64,000 nucleotides of DNA from Microbacterium terregens (GCF_027922045.1 NZ_BSEX01000006.1:664120-728119), one strand, 5' to 3'; numbered from the stretch's first letter, positions 25,783 to 36,356 are shown. The notes: a model not told the origin generated them from the letters alone. Numbers and translations are program-made.

Positions 25783-27108
25783 TCAGCCGAAGTCCACCGC
25801 CTCGAAGTGCAGAGGCGCGCCGATTGCCTGCGAGGCGAGTTGCCCCTCCCACATCACCTGCTGGCCCCGGATGATCGTGCCGATGGGCTGGCCCGTCAGC
25901 GTCATGCCGGTGAACGGGGACCAGCCCGCACGCGACGCCAGCCAGGGCTCCTCCACCGTCCAGCGCTTCTTCAGGTCCACGATCGTGAAGTCGGCGTCAT
26001 AGCCGACCGCGATGCGCCCCTTGCGGACCAGGCCGAAGAGGCGCTGCGGACCTGCGCTCGTCATGTCGATCAGGCGTTGCAGCGTGAGCCTGCCGGCCGC
26101 CACATGGTCCAGCATCAGCGGCAGCAAGGTCTGCACGCCCGGCATGCCGCTGGGGCTCGCGGGATAGGGCTTGGCCTTTTCCTCCAGCGTATGCGGCGCA
26201 TGATCGGAACCGATCACGTCGGGCACGCCCTGGTTCAGCCAATACCACAGGCCGTCGCGGTGTGCGCCGGATCGGATCGGCGGGTTCATCTGCGCATGGG
26301 TGCCCAGCCGCGGATAGGCCTCCTCACCCGCCAGCGTCAGGTGCTGCGGCGTGACCTCGCACGAGGCGACGTCCTTGTTCTGCCCCAGCAGCTCAAGCTC
26401 TGCAGGGGTGGTGACGTGCAGCACATGGATCCGGCGGCCTGCCTCCCGCGCTAGTCGCAGGATGCGACGCGTCGCGATCATCGCGCTTTCGTCGTCCCGC
26501 CACACCGGATGCGAGCGCGGATCGCCCGTCACCCGTTCGCCGGCGCGCGCGTTCATGCGATCCTCGTCCTCGGCGTGAATCGCGACGCGGCGGTGGCCGG
26601 AACGCAGGACGCGGAGCAGGTTCGAGTCATCGTCGACCAGCAGGTTGCCCGTCGAAGATCCCATGAAGATCTTCACCCCCGCCGTGCCGGGGAGCCGTTC
26701 CAGCTCCGCCAGCTGCTCGGCATTCGCTGCCGTCGCCCCGACGTAGAACGCGTGGTCGCACCACATGCGGCCCTTGGCACGCGCGAGCTTGTCCGCGATT
26801 GCCTCGGCACTGTCGGTGTTGGGGTTGGTGTTCGGCATCTCGAACACCGCGGTCACGCCGCCCAGCACGGCCGCGCGGCTGCCGCTTTCCAGATCCTCCT
26901 TGTGGACGAGGCCGGGCTCGCGGAAATGCACCTGGGTGTCGATCACGCCCGGCAGGACATCGAGGCCGGTACAGTCGATCACTGCCCCCGCATCGCCCTG
27001 CCCGCCGATCTGCGCCACACGGCCCTCGCGGACCCAGAGGTCCAGCGCGGCAGGTCCGCCGGGCAGGTGAACGGTGCCGCCTGCCAGTTTGAGGTCAAAG
27101 CTTGCCAC
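25783..27108 (-). CDS. pyrC: Dihydroorotase
   Basis: A 441-residue amidohydrolase that closes carbamoyl-aspartate to dihydroorotate in pyrimidine synthesis. Metal-site motifs are DTQVHFREPG (HxH, about 60), the lysine of GVKIFMGSSTG (position of the carboxylated lysine), AIHAEDE, HVLHVTT, and GSDHAPHT with the catalytic Asp. The HFREPG and GSDHAPHT forms fit the class I enzymes. GTG start with AAAGGG 6 nt upstream. It is divergent from ygfZ. No carbamoyltransferase gene adjoins. Confidence 0.9.
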   Translation of the reverse strand: MASFDLKLAGGTVHLPGGPAALDLWVREGRVAQIGGQGDAGAVIDCTGLDVLPGVIDTQVHFREPGLVHKEDLESGSRAAVLGGVTAVFEMPNTNPNTDSAEAIADKLARAKGRMWCDHAFYVGATAANAEQLAELERLPGTAGVKIFMGSSTGNLLVDDDSNLLRVLRSGHRRVAIHAEDEDRMNARAGERVTGDPRSHPVWRDDESAMIATRRILRLAREAGRRIHVLHVTTPAELELLGQNKDVASCEVTPQHLTLAGEEAYPRLGTHAQMNPPIRSGAHRDGLWYWLNQGVPDVIGSDHAPHTLEEKAKPYPASPSGMPGVQTLLPLMLDHVAAGRLTLQRLIDMTSAGPQRLFGLVRKGRIAVGYDADFTIVDLKKRWTVEEPWLASRAGWSPFTGMTLTGQPIGTIIRGQQVMWEGQLASQAIGAPLHFEAVDFG

Positions 27109-27151
27109 GGTCGCCCTTTCGTCTGCTGCACCGCCTCCCTACCTTGCCGGC

Positions 27152-27901
27152 ATGACGGAAACCAGACCTGGCACTTGGCTTGCCGACCGTGCGTTGCTCC
27201 GCGTCGGCGGGGCGGAAGCGCGTCCCTTCCTCCAGGGGCTGGTGACGCAGGACGTCGGCACCGTAGCCCCCCGGACGCCACGCTGGTCCGGACTGCTGAC
27301 ACCGCAGGGCAAGGCGCTCTTCGACTTCATCCTGTGGGATGATGGCGATGCCGTGCTGATCGACTGCGAGGCGGCGCAGGCAGAGGCGCTGGCCCGGCGG
27401 CTGATGCTGTACCGGCTGCGCCGGCCGGTCACGATCGAGCCGGTCGCCGATGGCGTGCATTGGAGCCCGGACGGGGAGGAGGGGGTTGCGGACCCGCGCC
27501 TTGCGGAACTTGGTCGCCGTTGGCTGGCGCCCGCAGCCGCACCGGCCGAAGGCTGGCTTGCGCACCGGCTCGCACTCGGCGTGACGGAGGGCGTCGCCGA
27601 ACTCGGGCAGGACAAGACGCTGTGGCTCGAGTGCAACGCACGAGAGCTCGGGGGCGTCAGCTTCACCAAAGGCTGCTACGTCGGGCAGGAGAACACGGCG
27701 CGGATGCACCACCGGTCCAAGGTCAACCGTCGCCTGGTGGTTGCCCCGATCGTTGAGGCGGGCGATCGCACGCGGGCGATCTATCCGGAACTGGCGTTGA
27801 TGGTAGAGCATCGACGCGTTGACGCCTTGGGCGACGCGATCGTGCCCGCTTGGCTCGCCAACGCCCTTGCTGCCGACGACAAGGCAGGCGCCGCACTGTA
27901 G
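27152..27901 (+). CDS. ygfZ: YgfZ/IBA57-type folate-binding Fe-S assembly protein
   Basis: A 249-residue protein of the GcvT-like fold. The diagnostic motif KGCYVGQE (about residues 174-181) is intact, including the cysteine that defines the family, with LQGLVTQDV and SGLLTPQGKALFDF at the N-terminal folate-site half. YgfZ helps mature certain [4Fe-4S] enzymes with tetrahydrofolate as cofactor. The ATG at 27152 is 43 nt from the divergent pyrC start. Confidence 0.9.
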   Translation: MTETRPGTWLADRALLRVGGAEARPFLQGLVTQDVGTVAPRTPRWSGLLTPQGKALFDFILWDDGDAVLIDCEAAQAEALARRLMLYRLRRPVTIEPVADGVHWSPDGEEGVADPRLAELGRRWLAPAAAPAEGWLAHRLALGVTEGVAELGQDKTLWLECNARELGGVSFTKGCYVGQENTARMHHRSKVNRRLVVAPIVEAGDRTRAIYPELALMVEHRRVDALGDAIVPAWLANALAADDKAGAAL

Positions 27902-28121
27902 CACGCGACCGCCGGGCAATCCTGGGCGCTGGCTGGCGCTCAGCGCCACGGCAAGTTCAAAAGCGATGCCGCCGTGGCACGGCGGCGACTGCGCGCCAGC
28001 GACGGATCGTCAGCGCTCAGGCGTCCGCATTGGCTGAGCCGTGCCTGGACGCAGCGGCCGGGACGTCGTGACATGCCCCACGCGTGTTTGCCTGGACGCT
28101 GCCGTTCGCGTGCGCGCAAAG
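27902..28121. other. Gap with two strong palindromes
   Basis: No gene is called here. A perfect 9-bp inverted repeat with a single-base centre (GCCGCCGTG-G-CACGGCGGC) is at 27968-27986, and TGGCGCT-C-AGCGCCA lies shortly before it. Both follow the ygfZ stop and may end that transcript, though neither has a T-run. The right edge is the terminator of the opposing porin gene. Confidence 0.4.
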
Positions 28122-28150
28122 AAAAAGGGAGGCCGGTTGCCCGACCTCCC
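28122..28150 (-). terminator. Intrinsic terminator of OmpA-like gene
   Basis: On the minus strand GGGAGGTCGG, a short GCAA-centred loop and CCGGCCTCCC form a long GC-rich stem that is followed directly by TTTTTC. It begins 28 nt after the stop codon of the porin gene. This is the best classical rho-independent terminator in the window. Confidence 0.85.
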
Positions 28151-28178
28151 CAATTTCCATTCGACCAGAAGGTCGAAC

Positions 28179-29303
<1,125 letters not shown>

Positions 29304-29409
29304 TCTATTCCCCTTTCATGGTTGTCCTACGGACAGCGCAAACTCCCTACTTCGGCCTTCGTTTCCGCGCAAGCGAACAAAAACCAGCAGTGTTGCGGAA
29401 CTGCAACAG

Positions 29410-29919
29410 CTATTCGGCGTTGCCGGCCACCAATCCATGGGCACGAAGCGCCTCCAGCACCAGCGAAAGCGCCGTGCGCGCTTCGACGTCCACGACCATC
29501 CCGCCGCTTGGGCCGGCGATCGCGGGGCGTCGTCCACCAACCACCTGGTCTCCCCCCACCATCAGGCGCGTGCCGTGCACGTCGCCGGTGACCCAGCCAC
29601 CCCCCAGCCACCGCACGGGAAGCCCGTCGCTGCGACACCAGAGCAGCATGCCTTCGCAACCGCGAAGAAAACGCCAGCCGCCCTCCGTCCAGGCCGCGAT
29701 GCTACCCGCCTGCCCGGCCCAGGCATCGACTGGTGCCCCGCCGAGGATCCAGCATTGGCCGGCAGCCGGTGCGTCGGGCGGCTGGTTGCGCCCAACCTCC
29801 TCCACCGCCGGGTGCAGCAACAGGTCGAGCGCCAGCAGGGCCTCGTTGTGCGTCATCTCCTTCTGCGCCTGTCCGGCATGAAGCATCGGCAGCGCCAGGC
29901 GAGCGGTCGTATCGATCAT
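29410..29919 (-). CDS. DUF2793 protein, last gene of GTA cluster
   Basis: A 169-residue protein of the DUF2793 family (LALPMLHAGQAQKEMTHNEALLALDLLLHPAVE, WILGGAP, GWRFL, GMVVDVEARTALSLVLEALRAHGLV). The family is found at the tail end of phage and GTA clusters and is thought to be a tail-associated or fibre-like protein. It follows the tail-hub gene by 12 nt. It carries two or three aromatic-rich repeats and no signal peptide. Confidence 0.75.
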   Translation of the reverse strand: MIDTTARLALPMLHAGQAQKEMTHNEALLALDLLLHPAVEEVGRNQPPDAPAAGQCWILGGAPVDAWAGQAGSIAAWTEGGWRFLRGCEGMLLWCRSDGLPVRWLGGGWVTGDVHGTRLMVGGDQVVGGRRPAIAGPSGGMVVDVEARTALSLVLEALRAHGLVAGNAE

Positions 29920-29931
29920 GGGAACCTCGCG

Positions 29932-32085
29932 TCAGCAAAGGGTCAGAACGGCGGGAGCGGAGATGCCGTGGGTGCCGATCTGCCGCACCTCGATCCGGCA
30001 GGCACCGGACGCGCGTTCGGGCGGCAGGGTCAGCCGAGGCACCGAGCAATCGATTGCGGTCGCGCTGCCGTCGGCGCGCAGCACGCGCACCGCATAAGCT
30101 TCCGCATCCTCGCCCAACGGCACCTCGACGCCATCGCGCCACTGCCAGCCGGAGCGGCTGCGTCGAACCCACGCGATCTGCAAGGCGCCGTCGGCAAGGG
30201 CGTTGCCTCTCAGGTGCACGGGCAACGGCGGAAGGCGCCACTTGCCCGTGACGTCCACCTCCGCGGACACACCTTCCGAACCATCGTCGATCCCTATCGC
30301 ACGCAGCCGAAGCCCGGCGCCATTGCCGCTGCGGCGGGGCTCCAGGGTGCGCAGCGCGTCGGGACGGATCAAGGCGAAGCCATCGCCCACCCGCTGGCTG
30401 CCGATCGCCGCCTCGGTGCCGCGTCGACCGCGCCACAGCCGTCGCAATCGCCAGCGCCTGGGCGCAACCTGCACGGCCTCCCGGAACTGGAGCAACTCGT
30501 CGCCCACCATCGCCAAGTTCGCGCCCAGGTCGAGCGCCGCACCACTGGCCCCCGCCAGCATCATTGCGTCGTGCGGGAAATCCACTTCCAGGGTCGAACG
30601 CCGATCCTCCACCGTCGCCGGAACCGCTTCGGGAACCGTCACGAGCGTCCCCAGAACGGCGGGTGCCGCAGTGCCGCCGGCCGCTTCCCAGCTTTGGCCT
30701 GCATCCTCGCTCACCAGCAGGGCGGCGCGGCGCCAGCCCGGCAGCATCCCCGAAGCGAGCACTGCCACCTGCGCCACCTCCATCGTGCGCTCGTCGATCG
30801 GGGGCAGTTCGAACGCCATCAGGCGCGTGGGCCCGTGCAACGTATCGGGAGCGAGAGTCCCCCGCCCACCCGAAGCCGCACGCGCAGGGATCGCCGCGCC
30901 GACGATCCGCTTCAGGTCGAGCGTCAGCACCATGTGTTCGAGCGTCCAGCCATGCACCCGCCACTGGCCGGGTTCGCCCTCGATCTGCACCCGGTCCCCC
31001 GGGACGATGCCGGCGTGGCTCCAGTCGAGGCACACCCGCCGCGTTTCCCGCGCCAGGTCCAGCGCGTCGACGGCACGCGCGGCGAGCCCGCGCGCATGCT
31101 CGGGAGCGATCACGGCCGGCAGCTCGATCCGGACGCCCCGCCCGGTCGCACCGGATCGGACGGCACGCTGAACCCCGGTCTGGTAGTCGCGCGCCGCCTC
31201 ATAATAGCCGATCGTCACCTCGGCGGGCGCCTTGTCGCTCGCCGCGATCGTCCGCACGCCCCGGCCGGGCCCCGCCCCATCCACGCGTGCAGCCAGGTCT
31301 CCGATGGTGGTCGCGCGACCAGCGTCCGCCCGCACCCCGTCCTGGCCGATCCAATAACCCGCCGGCGTCAGCAGCGTTTCCACCGCCGCGCGCACGCTGT
31401 CTCCCTGTGCCGAATAGCCGACCAGCGGCAGTGCCCCCTCGCCGGCACCGATCCTGCCGCCGCTCAGTTCCTGGATCACGGCGCCGGCAGTCACCGGCTC
31501 CGGGTCGGCGTCTACTTCGAAGGTCAACGACGGGATGCGATTGCCGAAGTCGGCGAGTTGCAGCCCCTCGAACACCGCATAGGCGCAGCCCCGATGTGCA
31601 GGTGCCAGGCCGGGTCCCTCCACGGCCGCGATCAGCGGATCCGGCTGCTGCGTCTCGTCCCCCGGATGCAGGCGAAAGCCGGTCTGCGCCTTCCAGTCGC
31701 CGGCCGCGCCCCTCAACAGCTTGCCGTCCGCCCAGATCCGCCGGACGCCCTGGATCGGACGCCCCGACAACAGCACCGCGAAATTCGCCGAATAGCTGTA
31801 GCGCGTGACGCTCGGCTGCCCCTTGCCCGCGCTGTCGCTGCTGCGCGTCTCGACCAGTTCGGTCGCCCAAATCACGGATCCCGCCACCCGCATGGTCCCG
31901 AACACCCGCGGGATCTGGGTCGCATAGGATGAGGTCTGCACCGCGAGTTCGGTGAGCCGCGGGCCTTGCCGTCCCTTGGCGCCCCACAGGCTGCCGTCCA
32001 CGGCCCGGCCGAGCGTCGCTCCCAGCGCCGCTCCGATCGGCCCGCCCACCGCTCCGCCGACCACCGTCAGCACCAGCGTCGCCAT
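29932..32085 (-). CDS. GTA tail hub/host-specificity protein (RcGTA g15 equivalent)
   Basis: 717 residues. It begins with a Gly-rich hydrophobic segment (LVLTVVGGAVGGPIGAALGATLG), then the phage-tail-3-type hub with YATQIPRVFGTMRVAGSVIWAT and IPSLTFEVDAD, and a long C-terminal part with Ig-like sections (PPLPVHLRGNALADGALQIAW). AGGAGGAGAGG lies 4 nt before the ATG at 32085, which overlaps the previous stop by one base (TGATG). The Rhodobacter protein is near 1,300 residues and starts with a TIM-barrel-like domain; that part is absent here, see the neighbouring 762-residue tail gene. Confidence 0.82.
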   Translation of the reverse strand: MATLVLTVVGGAVGGPIGAALGATLGRAVDGSLWGAKGRQGPRLTELAVQTSSYATQIPRVFGTMRVAGSVIWATELVETRSSDSAGKGQPSVTRYSYSANFAVLLSGRPIQGVRRIWADGKLLRGAAGDWKAQTGFRLHPGDETQQPDPLIAAVEGPGLAPAHRGCAYAVFEGLQLADFGNRIPSLTFEVDADPEPVTAGAVIQELSGGRIGAGEGALPLVGYSAQGDSVRAAVETLLTPAGYWIGQDGVRADAGRATTIGDLAARVDGAGPGRGVRTIAASDKAPAEVTIGYYEAARDYQTGVQRAVRSGATGRGVRIELPAVIAPEHARGLAARAVDALDLARETRRVCLDWSHAGIVPGDRVQIEGEPGQWRVHGWTLEHMVLTLDLKRIVGAAIPARAASGGRGTLAPDTLHGPTRLMAFELPPIDERTMEVAQVAVLASGMLPGWRRAALLVSEDAGQSWEAAGGTAAPAVLGTLVTVPEAVPATVEDRRSTLEVDFPHDAMMLAGASGAALDLGANLAMVGDELLQFREAVQVAPRRWRLRRLWRGRRGTEAAIGSQRVGDGFALIRPDALRTLEPRRSGNGAGLRLRAIGIDDGSEGVSAEVDVTGKWRLPPLPVHLRGNALADGALQIAWVRRSRSGWQWRDGVEVPLGEDAEAYAVRVLRADGSATAIDCSVPRLTLPPERASGACRIEVRQIGTHGISAPAVLTLC

Positions 32086-32492
32086 CAGCCCTCTCCTCCT
32101 TGCCAGCGCCACGTTCCCACCACCGGAAAGGGCGGCACTCCCGGACGCTCGACCACGCGCCGCAGCATTGCGTCTGCGTGGATCACGCCGTCCTCGCTCA
32201 GGATCGCCAGGTGCAGCTGGCCCGCACCCGGCCGGAGCAGCACCACGTCGCCCGGTTCGCCATCCGCGATCGGCACCAGGCCCGCTGCGCGCAGCAGGGC
32301 TTCGGCCTTCGCGACGTCGCCCGAGCGAAGCGCGTAATCGGCAGGCACGCTCCCCGGATGCCCGTCCGCTGCCAGCGCCACGGCCACCAGGCCCACGCAG
32401 TCGAGCCCCAGCGCAGGGTCGCGCCCATGCAGGCGGAACCGGCTTCCCACCGCCCGCCGCGCCCCCGCGACGATCCGCAGGTTGCCGCTCAT
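32085..32492 (-). CDS. GTA NlpC/P60 peptidase (g14 equivalent)
   Basis: A 135-residue cysteine peptidase. The catalytic Cys is in GLDCVGLVAVAL and the His in QLHLAILSEDG, the NlpC/P60 arrangement. It is proposed to open the peptidoglycan of the recipient during DNA delivery in GTAs. It overlaps the upstream gene by 4 nt and the downstream gene by one base. Confidence 0.85.
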   Translation of the reverse strand: MSGNLRIVAGARRAVGSRFRLHGRDPALGLDCVGLVAVALAADGHPGSVPADYALRSGDVAKAEALLRAAGLVPIADGEPGDVVLLRPGAGQLHLAILSEDGVIHADAMLRRVVERPGVPPFPVVGTWRWQGGEG

Positions 32493-33301
32493 GCGCCGGG
32501 ATAGCGGGTGAGCAGGTCGATCCCCGGCAGATAGGGCTCGCCGCGGAAATTGACTGCGTTGGCGAAGCGCCCGGCACAGGTCTCCAGCCTCTTGTCGCAC
32601 CCTTCGACCAGCTCCAGCAGATCCCCTCCGGCGACGGGCAGCGGCGGCACGCGCTCCAGCGCCAGGGTCGCGCCATCGGACGCGGCGATCGCCGACTCCA
32701 GCCCCGCATTGGCGCCGCCGAACCAGCGCAGTCGGCCTGCGCCATAGGCATCCGCGGTCGGCTCCACCCGGTCGAGCGTCAGCTGCCGCCCTTCCGATGC
32801 GACCACGCGCACAAACCGCCGCCTGCTCCCCATGGGGACGCGGCAGCGCCGATCGCCCAAGCGCGCTCGGCACCCGGGTGAGGTCTCCTCCACCACCGCC
32901 TGTTCCAGCGCGAACGCGGCGCCACGCAGCTCCGCGGAGAATGCGCCGTCCGCCGTCTCGACCGCGCCCAATCGCCCCTCACCCAGCAGCAGCCGTTCCG
33001 TGGGCCTTGTCCAGTCGACCGCGAACACGGCGATCCGCGCGCCATCCCATCGCCCGGCGAGCAAATCGGTTTCGCCGATCGCGTCCATGCTGAGGGGCCC
33101 GCTCGCCTCCATGTCGTCGGCATCCATCCGGTCGCCGCGCCGGATGGCGGACGGGGTCATGCCCGGCGCGGCGCGATAGCGCAGGCCCTCCACGGTCACG
33201 TCGCGATCATGCGCCGTCAGCCCGATCGTGACGCCGTCGATACGCTCCAACCGCCAGCACAAGGTGGTCGTCGTGAGGGGACCCTCGAGCCAGCCCGTCA
33301 T
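32489..33301 (-). CDS. GTA tail protein, DUF2163 (g13 equivalent)
   Basis: A 270-residue baseplate/hub protein of the DUF2163 family with C-terminal phage-BR0599-type sequence: EETSPGCRARLGDRRCRVPM and EGCDKRLETCAGRFANAVNFRG. The four cysteines bind an iron-sulfur cluster or metal in the Rhodobacter GTA hub; they are all kept here (GCRARLGDRRC and GCDKRLETC). Four-nt overlaps on both sides put it firmly in the tail operon. Confidence 0.85.
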   Translation of the reverse strand: MTGWLEGPLTTTTLCWRLERIDGVTIGLTAHDRDVTVEGLRYRAAPGMTPSAIRRGDRMDADDMEASGPLSMDAIGETDLLAGRWDGARIAVFAVDWTRPTERLLLGEGRLGAVETADGAFSAELRGAAFALEQAVVEETSPGCRARLGDRRCRVPMGSRRRFVRVVASEGRQLTLDRVEPTADAYGAGRLRWFGGANAGLESAIAASDGATLALERVPPLPVAGGDLLELVEGCDKRLETCAGRFANAVNFRGEPYLPGIDLLTRYPGA

Positions 33302-35586
33302 GCCTCGCGCACCTCGATCAGCGGCACCGAAGGTGCGGCGCCGGCCAGGAAGGTCGCCCGGTTCACCGCCAGCCGATCCTCGGCAAAGCGCACCGGCACG
33401 TCGAAGTGGAACCCGGCCGTCACCACCGCTCCGCGGTTCGGGGCAAGATCGAGTGCGACGATCCCGCCGGGATCGAGCGAGAAGCCGTGCGTCTCGATCC
33501 CGTCCACGGCCACCCGGACGCTGCCGGCCACCGGCCGTGTGATCCGCCGCGCCACCTCGCCATAGTGCTTGAGGAGCGGGAAACGCGTGGTGATGCCGTC
33601 GCCGACCCCGATTGGCTGGTCTCCGGGGCTTACCTCGTCGCCGGAACTATTGTCGAAGGGGTCCGTCAGGCGGAACGCGCGCGCCGGCCCCATCCGCGCG
33701 CGGAAGAACGCGAGCAGCGTCGCGATGTCCGCTTCGGATCGCACGCCCGGCCCGACATCGTAGCGGGTCCGCGGCTGCGCCCAGTCCGCGTTCCGCTTCT
33801 CGGCGCCGCCCGCGCTGGTGACGATCGCGGTCGACAGTTCCGGCGCCACCTCCGCCTCTCGCCCCAGCGCCAGCGGAAAGCGCACGTCGTCGAACGCCTG
33901 CATCGCATCCTCCCCCTCGTCGAAATGCACGAAGCCGTCACGGATCACCTGCGGCAGTGCCCAGATGAAAGTCGCCGCCACGCCCCGCGCGCATGCCGTT
34001 TCCGCGGCCCGGTCGATCGCCTTCCACTGTCCGGCATCTTCGGGCCGCAGCACGAAGCCGGCGAAATACTGCTGGCGCTCGGGCGGATAGCCCAGCCGCG
34101 CCTCGGCCGCCGCGATCCCGCGCGCGGTCGCCGCGACATTGCCGACCGCCGCCCAGTCGTAATCCTCCAGCTGGAGCACGTTGAACGCGGGTAAGGCCCA
34201 GCCGATCGGCAGGTTCGCGCGCTTGAGTTCGGGCGCGGCGACATCGAGCACCGTCGGCAGATAGGCGAGCAGCAGCGTCTCCGCCTCCGGCGCCACCTCC
34301 CGCACCGCGTCCGTCAGCGCAGCCGTCGACGCCGCCAGCACCGCACCGGCGCAGTCGAGCAACGCCGTCTGCGCATCGTCGAGCGGCCCTCGCACGCTCG
34401 GGATCTCGACCGGGTCGAGCAGCGCCTGCGCGGCCGCGTCGTACAGGCACGGCCGTCCGTCCGGCATCACCCACCACCACGGCTCCCCCACCTGGAACCG
34501 CACGGCAAGCCCCGCCTCGCTCGCGAGCCGCACGAAGGCCTGCGCCACCTGCTGAAGATAGGCCATTGCGCCGCCATGCGCCGGCGAGAGCAGCGCCGAC
34601 GGCGGCTCCCACCCGGTCAGTGCCGGCGATCCATCGCCTGCGCGCTGCTTCCAATCGCCCCAGCAATGCTGGTCGAGCAGCTCATAGGACAGCGACCAGA
34701 TCACGCCATAGCCGAGCGCCTTGGCCTCTGCGGCGAAATGCCGGTGCCACGCCACGCACGGCGTGTTGAGCACGCCCCCTGCCAGGCTCGCGTACAGGCC
34801 CCCGCCGTTCGCCTCGAGCCGGAAATAGTGGCTCATCCCGACATAGTGGACGATGCTGCCGCGATACCCCAGGTGCAGCGCGTTGCGCAGCAGCCGGGCG
34901 GGCGTCAGGTGGTAGCTGTCGTCATAGCCGCTCGCGATCGACAGGCCATGTTCGGGCAGGATCGGCGCTCCGATCGCCAGCACCGAATCCGGCCCGTCGC
35001 AGGCGATCTCGGACAGCTCGACCCAACCTTCCGCCGGCCCCTGCAGCAGCGCGTCCTCGCCATCATAGTCCGGCGCCACCAGAGACACGAACATGCGGTC
35101 GACGTCCCCCGCCCACAACGGGTCCGCATCCGTGGGAAGCTCGAACCCGCCGATCGCAGTGGCGAAGTCGATCTCCACCACCGCGTCCTCTGGCGTGCCG
35201 GAGGCGTAGTTCCACAGCCGCACATACCAGGCCCGCGGTGCGCCGGCAGCGTCACGCCCCTCGATCGTCAGCACCGGCCCATGCACCGCGTCCAGCGGTC
35301 GCACCCCGCCCGATCGCCAGCGGAAGCGCAGGCGACACCGGCGATAGTCGCGCTCGGTCGCGTAGCCGAGCAGCGGGTGGTCGTGCCGGTCCTCCGATTC
35401 CCAGATCAGTCCCGCCAGATCGTCCCTGCGGTAGAAGACCGCATCGATCCGCAGCGCATCGGGCGCCGTCGACACGACCGAGGCCATCAGCGGCCGCGGA
35501 AAATTCACCGTCCAGAAGCGCGGGTCGAAGCGGGTGAGCACATCCTCCGCCTGCACGGTCCGCGTGCGCGCCAGCCAATATCCCAT
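33298..35586 (-). CDS. GTA distal tail protein (DUF2460, g12) with large N-terminal extension
   Basis: 762 residues. The last 200 (from about 560: RNADWAQPRTRYDVGPGVRSE, FFRARMGPARAFRLTDPFDNSS, GDGITTRFPLLKHYG) are the DUF2460 distal tail protein. The first 550 or so are an extra region: a beta-rich part (1-200) and an alpha/beta section (220-540) with HLGYRGSIVHYVGMSHY, GYGVIWSLSYELLDQHCW, FQVGEPWWWV and ATFIWALPQV, resembling a glycosidase-like TIM barrel. RcGTA g12 is only about 200 residues. Overlap with g13 is 4 nt. It follows g11 by 13 nt. Confidence 0.8.
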   Translation of the reverse strand: MGYWLARTRTVQAEDVLTRFDPRFWTVNFPRPLMASVVSTAPDALRIDAVFYRRDDLAGLIWESEDRHDHPLLGYATERDYRRCRLRFRWRSGGVRPLDAVHGPVLTIEGRDAAGAPRAWYVRLWNYASGTPEDAVVEIDFATAIGGFELPTDADPLWAGDVDRMFVSLVAPDYDGEDALLQGPAEGWVELSEIACDGPDSVLAIGAPILPEHGLSIASGYDDSYHLTPARLLRNALHLGYRGSIVHYVGMSHYFRLEANGGGLYASLAGGVLNTPCVAWHRHFAAEAKALGYGVIWSLSYELLDQHCWGDWKQRAGDGSPALTGWEPPSALLSPAHGGAMAYLQQVAQAFVRLASEAGLAVRFQVGEPWWWVMPDGRPCLYDAAAQALLDPVEIPSVRGPLDDAQTALLDCAGAVLAASTAALTDAVREVAPEAETLLLAYLPTVLDVAAPELKRANLPIGWALPAFNVLQLEDYDWAAVGNVAATARGIAAAEARLGYPPERQQYFAGFVLRPEDAGQWKAIDRAAETACARGVAATFIWALPQVIRDGFVHFDEGEDAMQAFDDVRFPLALGREAEVAPELSTAIVTSAGGAEKRNADWAQPRTRYDVGPGVRSEADIATLLAFFRARMGPARAFRLTDPFDNSSGDEVSPGDQPIGVGDGITTRFPLLKHYGEVARRITRPVAGSVRVAVDGIETHGFSLDPGGIVALDLAPNRGAVVTAGFHFDVPVRFAEDRLAVNRATFLAGAAPSVPLIEVREA

Positions 35587-35599
35587 CGAGCCCTCCCGC

Positions 35600-36163
35600 T
35601 CAGTCGAGGTCCACCAGCGCAGCCTTCACCGCGCGCGCGACCTGCCGGCTCGATTGTGCCAGCGCGCGCGGGGCGTCTCCCGATCCGGCCTGGACCGAGA
35701 TCGCAATGCGCACGTCCCGCCCGCCGCCGGCCTGTGGTGCCACCACGCTGCCGCTGCTGGTGGGCACGAACAGCTCCGGTCCCCGCTCGCCGACCCAATA
35801 GGGCCGCTGCGGACTGACCGGGCCGCCCGTGGCCCGCCCCGGCGCCCCCGACACCAGCCCCAGCAACGATCCCAACAACCCGCCCCCGCTCGCCGCCCCG
35901 CCCAGCAGCGTGTCGAGCCCGCTGCGCATCGCGCCTGCGGCGATCTCGCCCAGCACCTGGTTGGCGATCCGCCCCAGGTCCTCGAAGCCCATCGACCCAC
36001 TGCGCACCGCCCGCACGAGCGTCGTCTCCAGCGCGCGGCTAGCCCGGTCGACGCCGCTTGCGAACGGCCCTTCCAGGCTGTTCTGCATCGCCGCCACGTC
36101 ACGCGCGAAGCCGGCGGTATCGGCGCGCACCGACACCACCAGCCGCTCGATCTCCTCATCCAT
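35600..36163 (-). CDS. GTA short tail tape-measure protein (g11 equivalent)
   Basis: 187 residues, with SVRADTAGFARDVAAMQNSLEG at the start, an Ala/Leu/Gly-rich helical middle (LGEIAAGAMRSGLDTLLGG, LLGSLLGLVSG) and the phage motif RATGGPVSPQRPYWVGERGPELFVP. The latter is the usual C-terminal signature of tape-measure and tail-length proteins. Its small size fits the short tail known for RcGTA. It overlaps the chaperone-like gene before it by 8 nt. Confidence 0.8.
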   Translation of the reverse strand: MDEEIERLVVSVRADTAGFARDVAAMQNSLEGPFASGVDRASRALETTLVRAVRSGSMGFEDLGRIANQVLGEIAAGAMRSGLDTLLGGAASGGGLLGSLLGLVSGAPGRATGGPVSPQRPYWVGERGPELFVPTSSGSVVAPQAGGGRDVRIAISVQAGSGDAPRALAQSSRQVARAVKAALVDLD

Positions 36164-36356
36164 CGGGGAATGCCTCCATCAGCCGGGCAAGCGTGCCCGC
36201 ATCGGGCGGCACCGTGCCCGCCTCGCCGCCCGCCGCCTTCACCAGCGCGCCAAGCTCGGCCGGAGTAGCCCGCCAGAAGGCGTCGGGGCTCCAGCCGAAC
36301 CAAAGCCCCGCCATCCCCGCCAACCGCACCGCGGCGTCGGCGAAGCGCTCGCTCAC
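36156..36356 (-). CDS. GTA phage tail assembly chaperone-like small protein (g10.1)
   Basis: A 66-residue protein, VSERFADAAVRLAGMAGLWFGWSPDAFWRATPAELGALV in two short helices. The GWSPDxFWxATPxEL pattern is the hallmark of the rcc01693-type proteins that sit between g10 and g11 in alphaproteobacterial GTAs. GTG start within a GTGA overlap with the previous gene. Confidence 0.75.
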   Translation of the reverse strand: MSERFADAAVRLAGMAGLWFGWSPDAFWRATPAELGALVKAAGGEAGTVPPDAGTLARLMEAFPDG

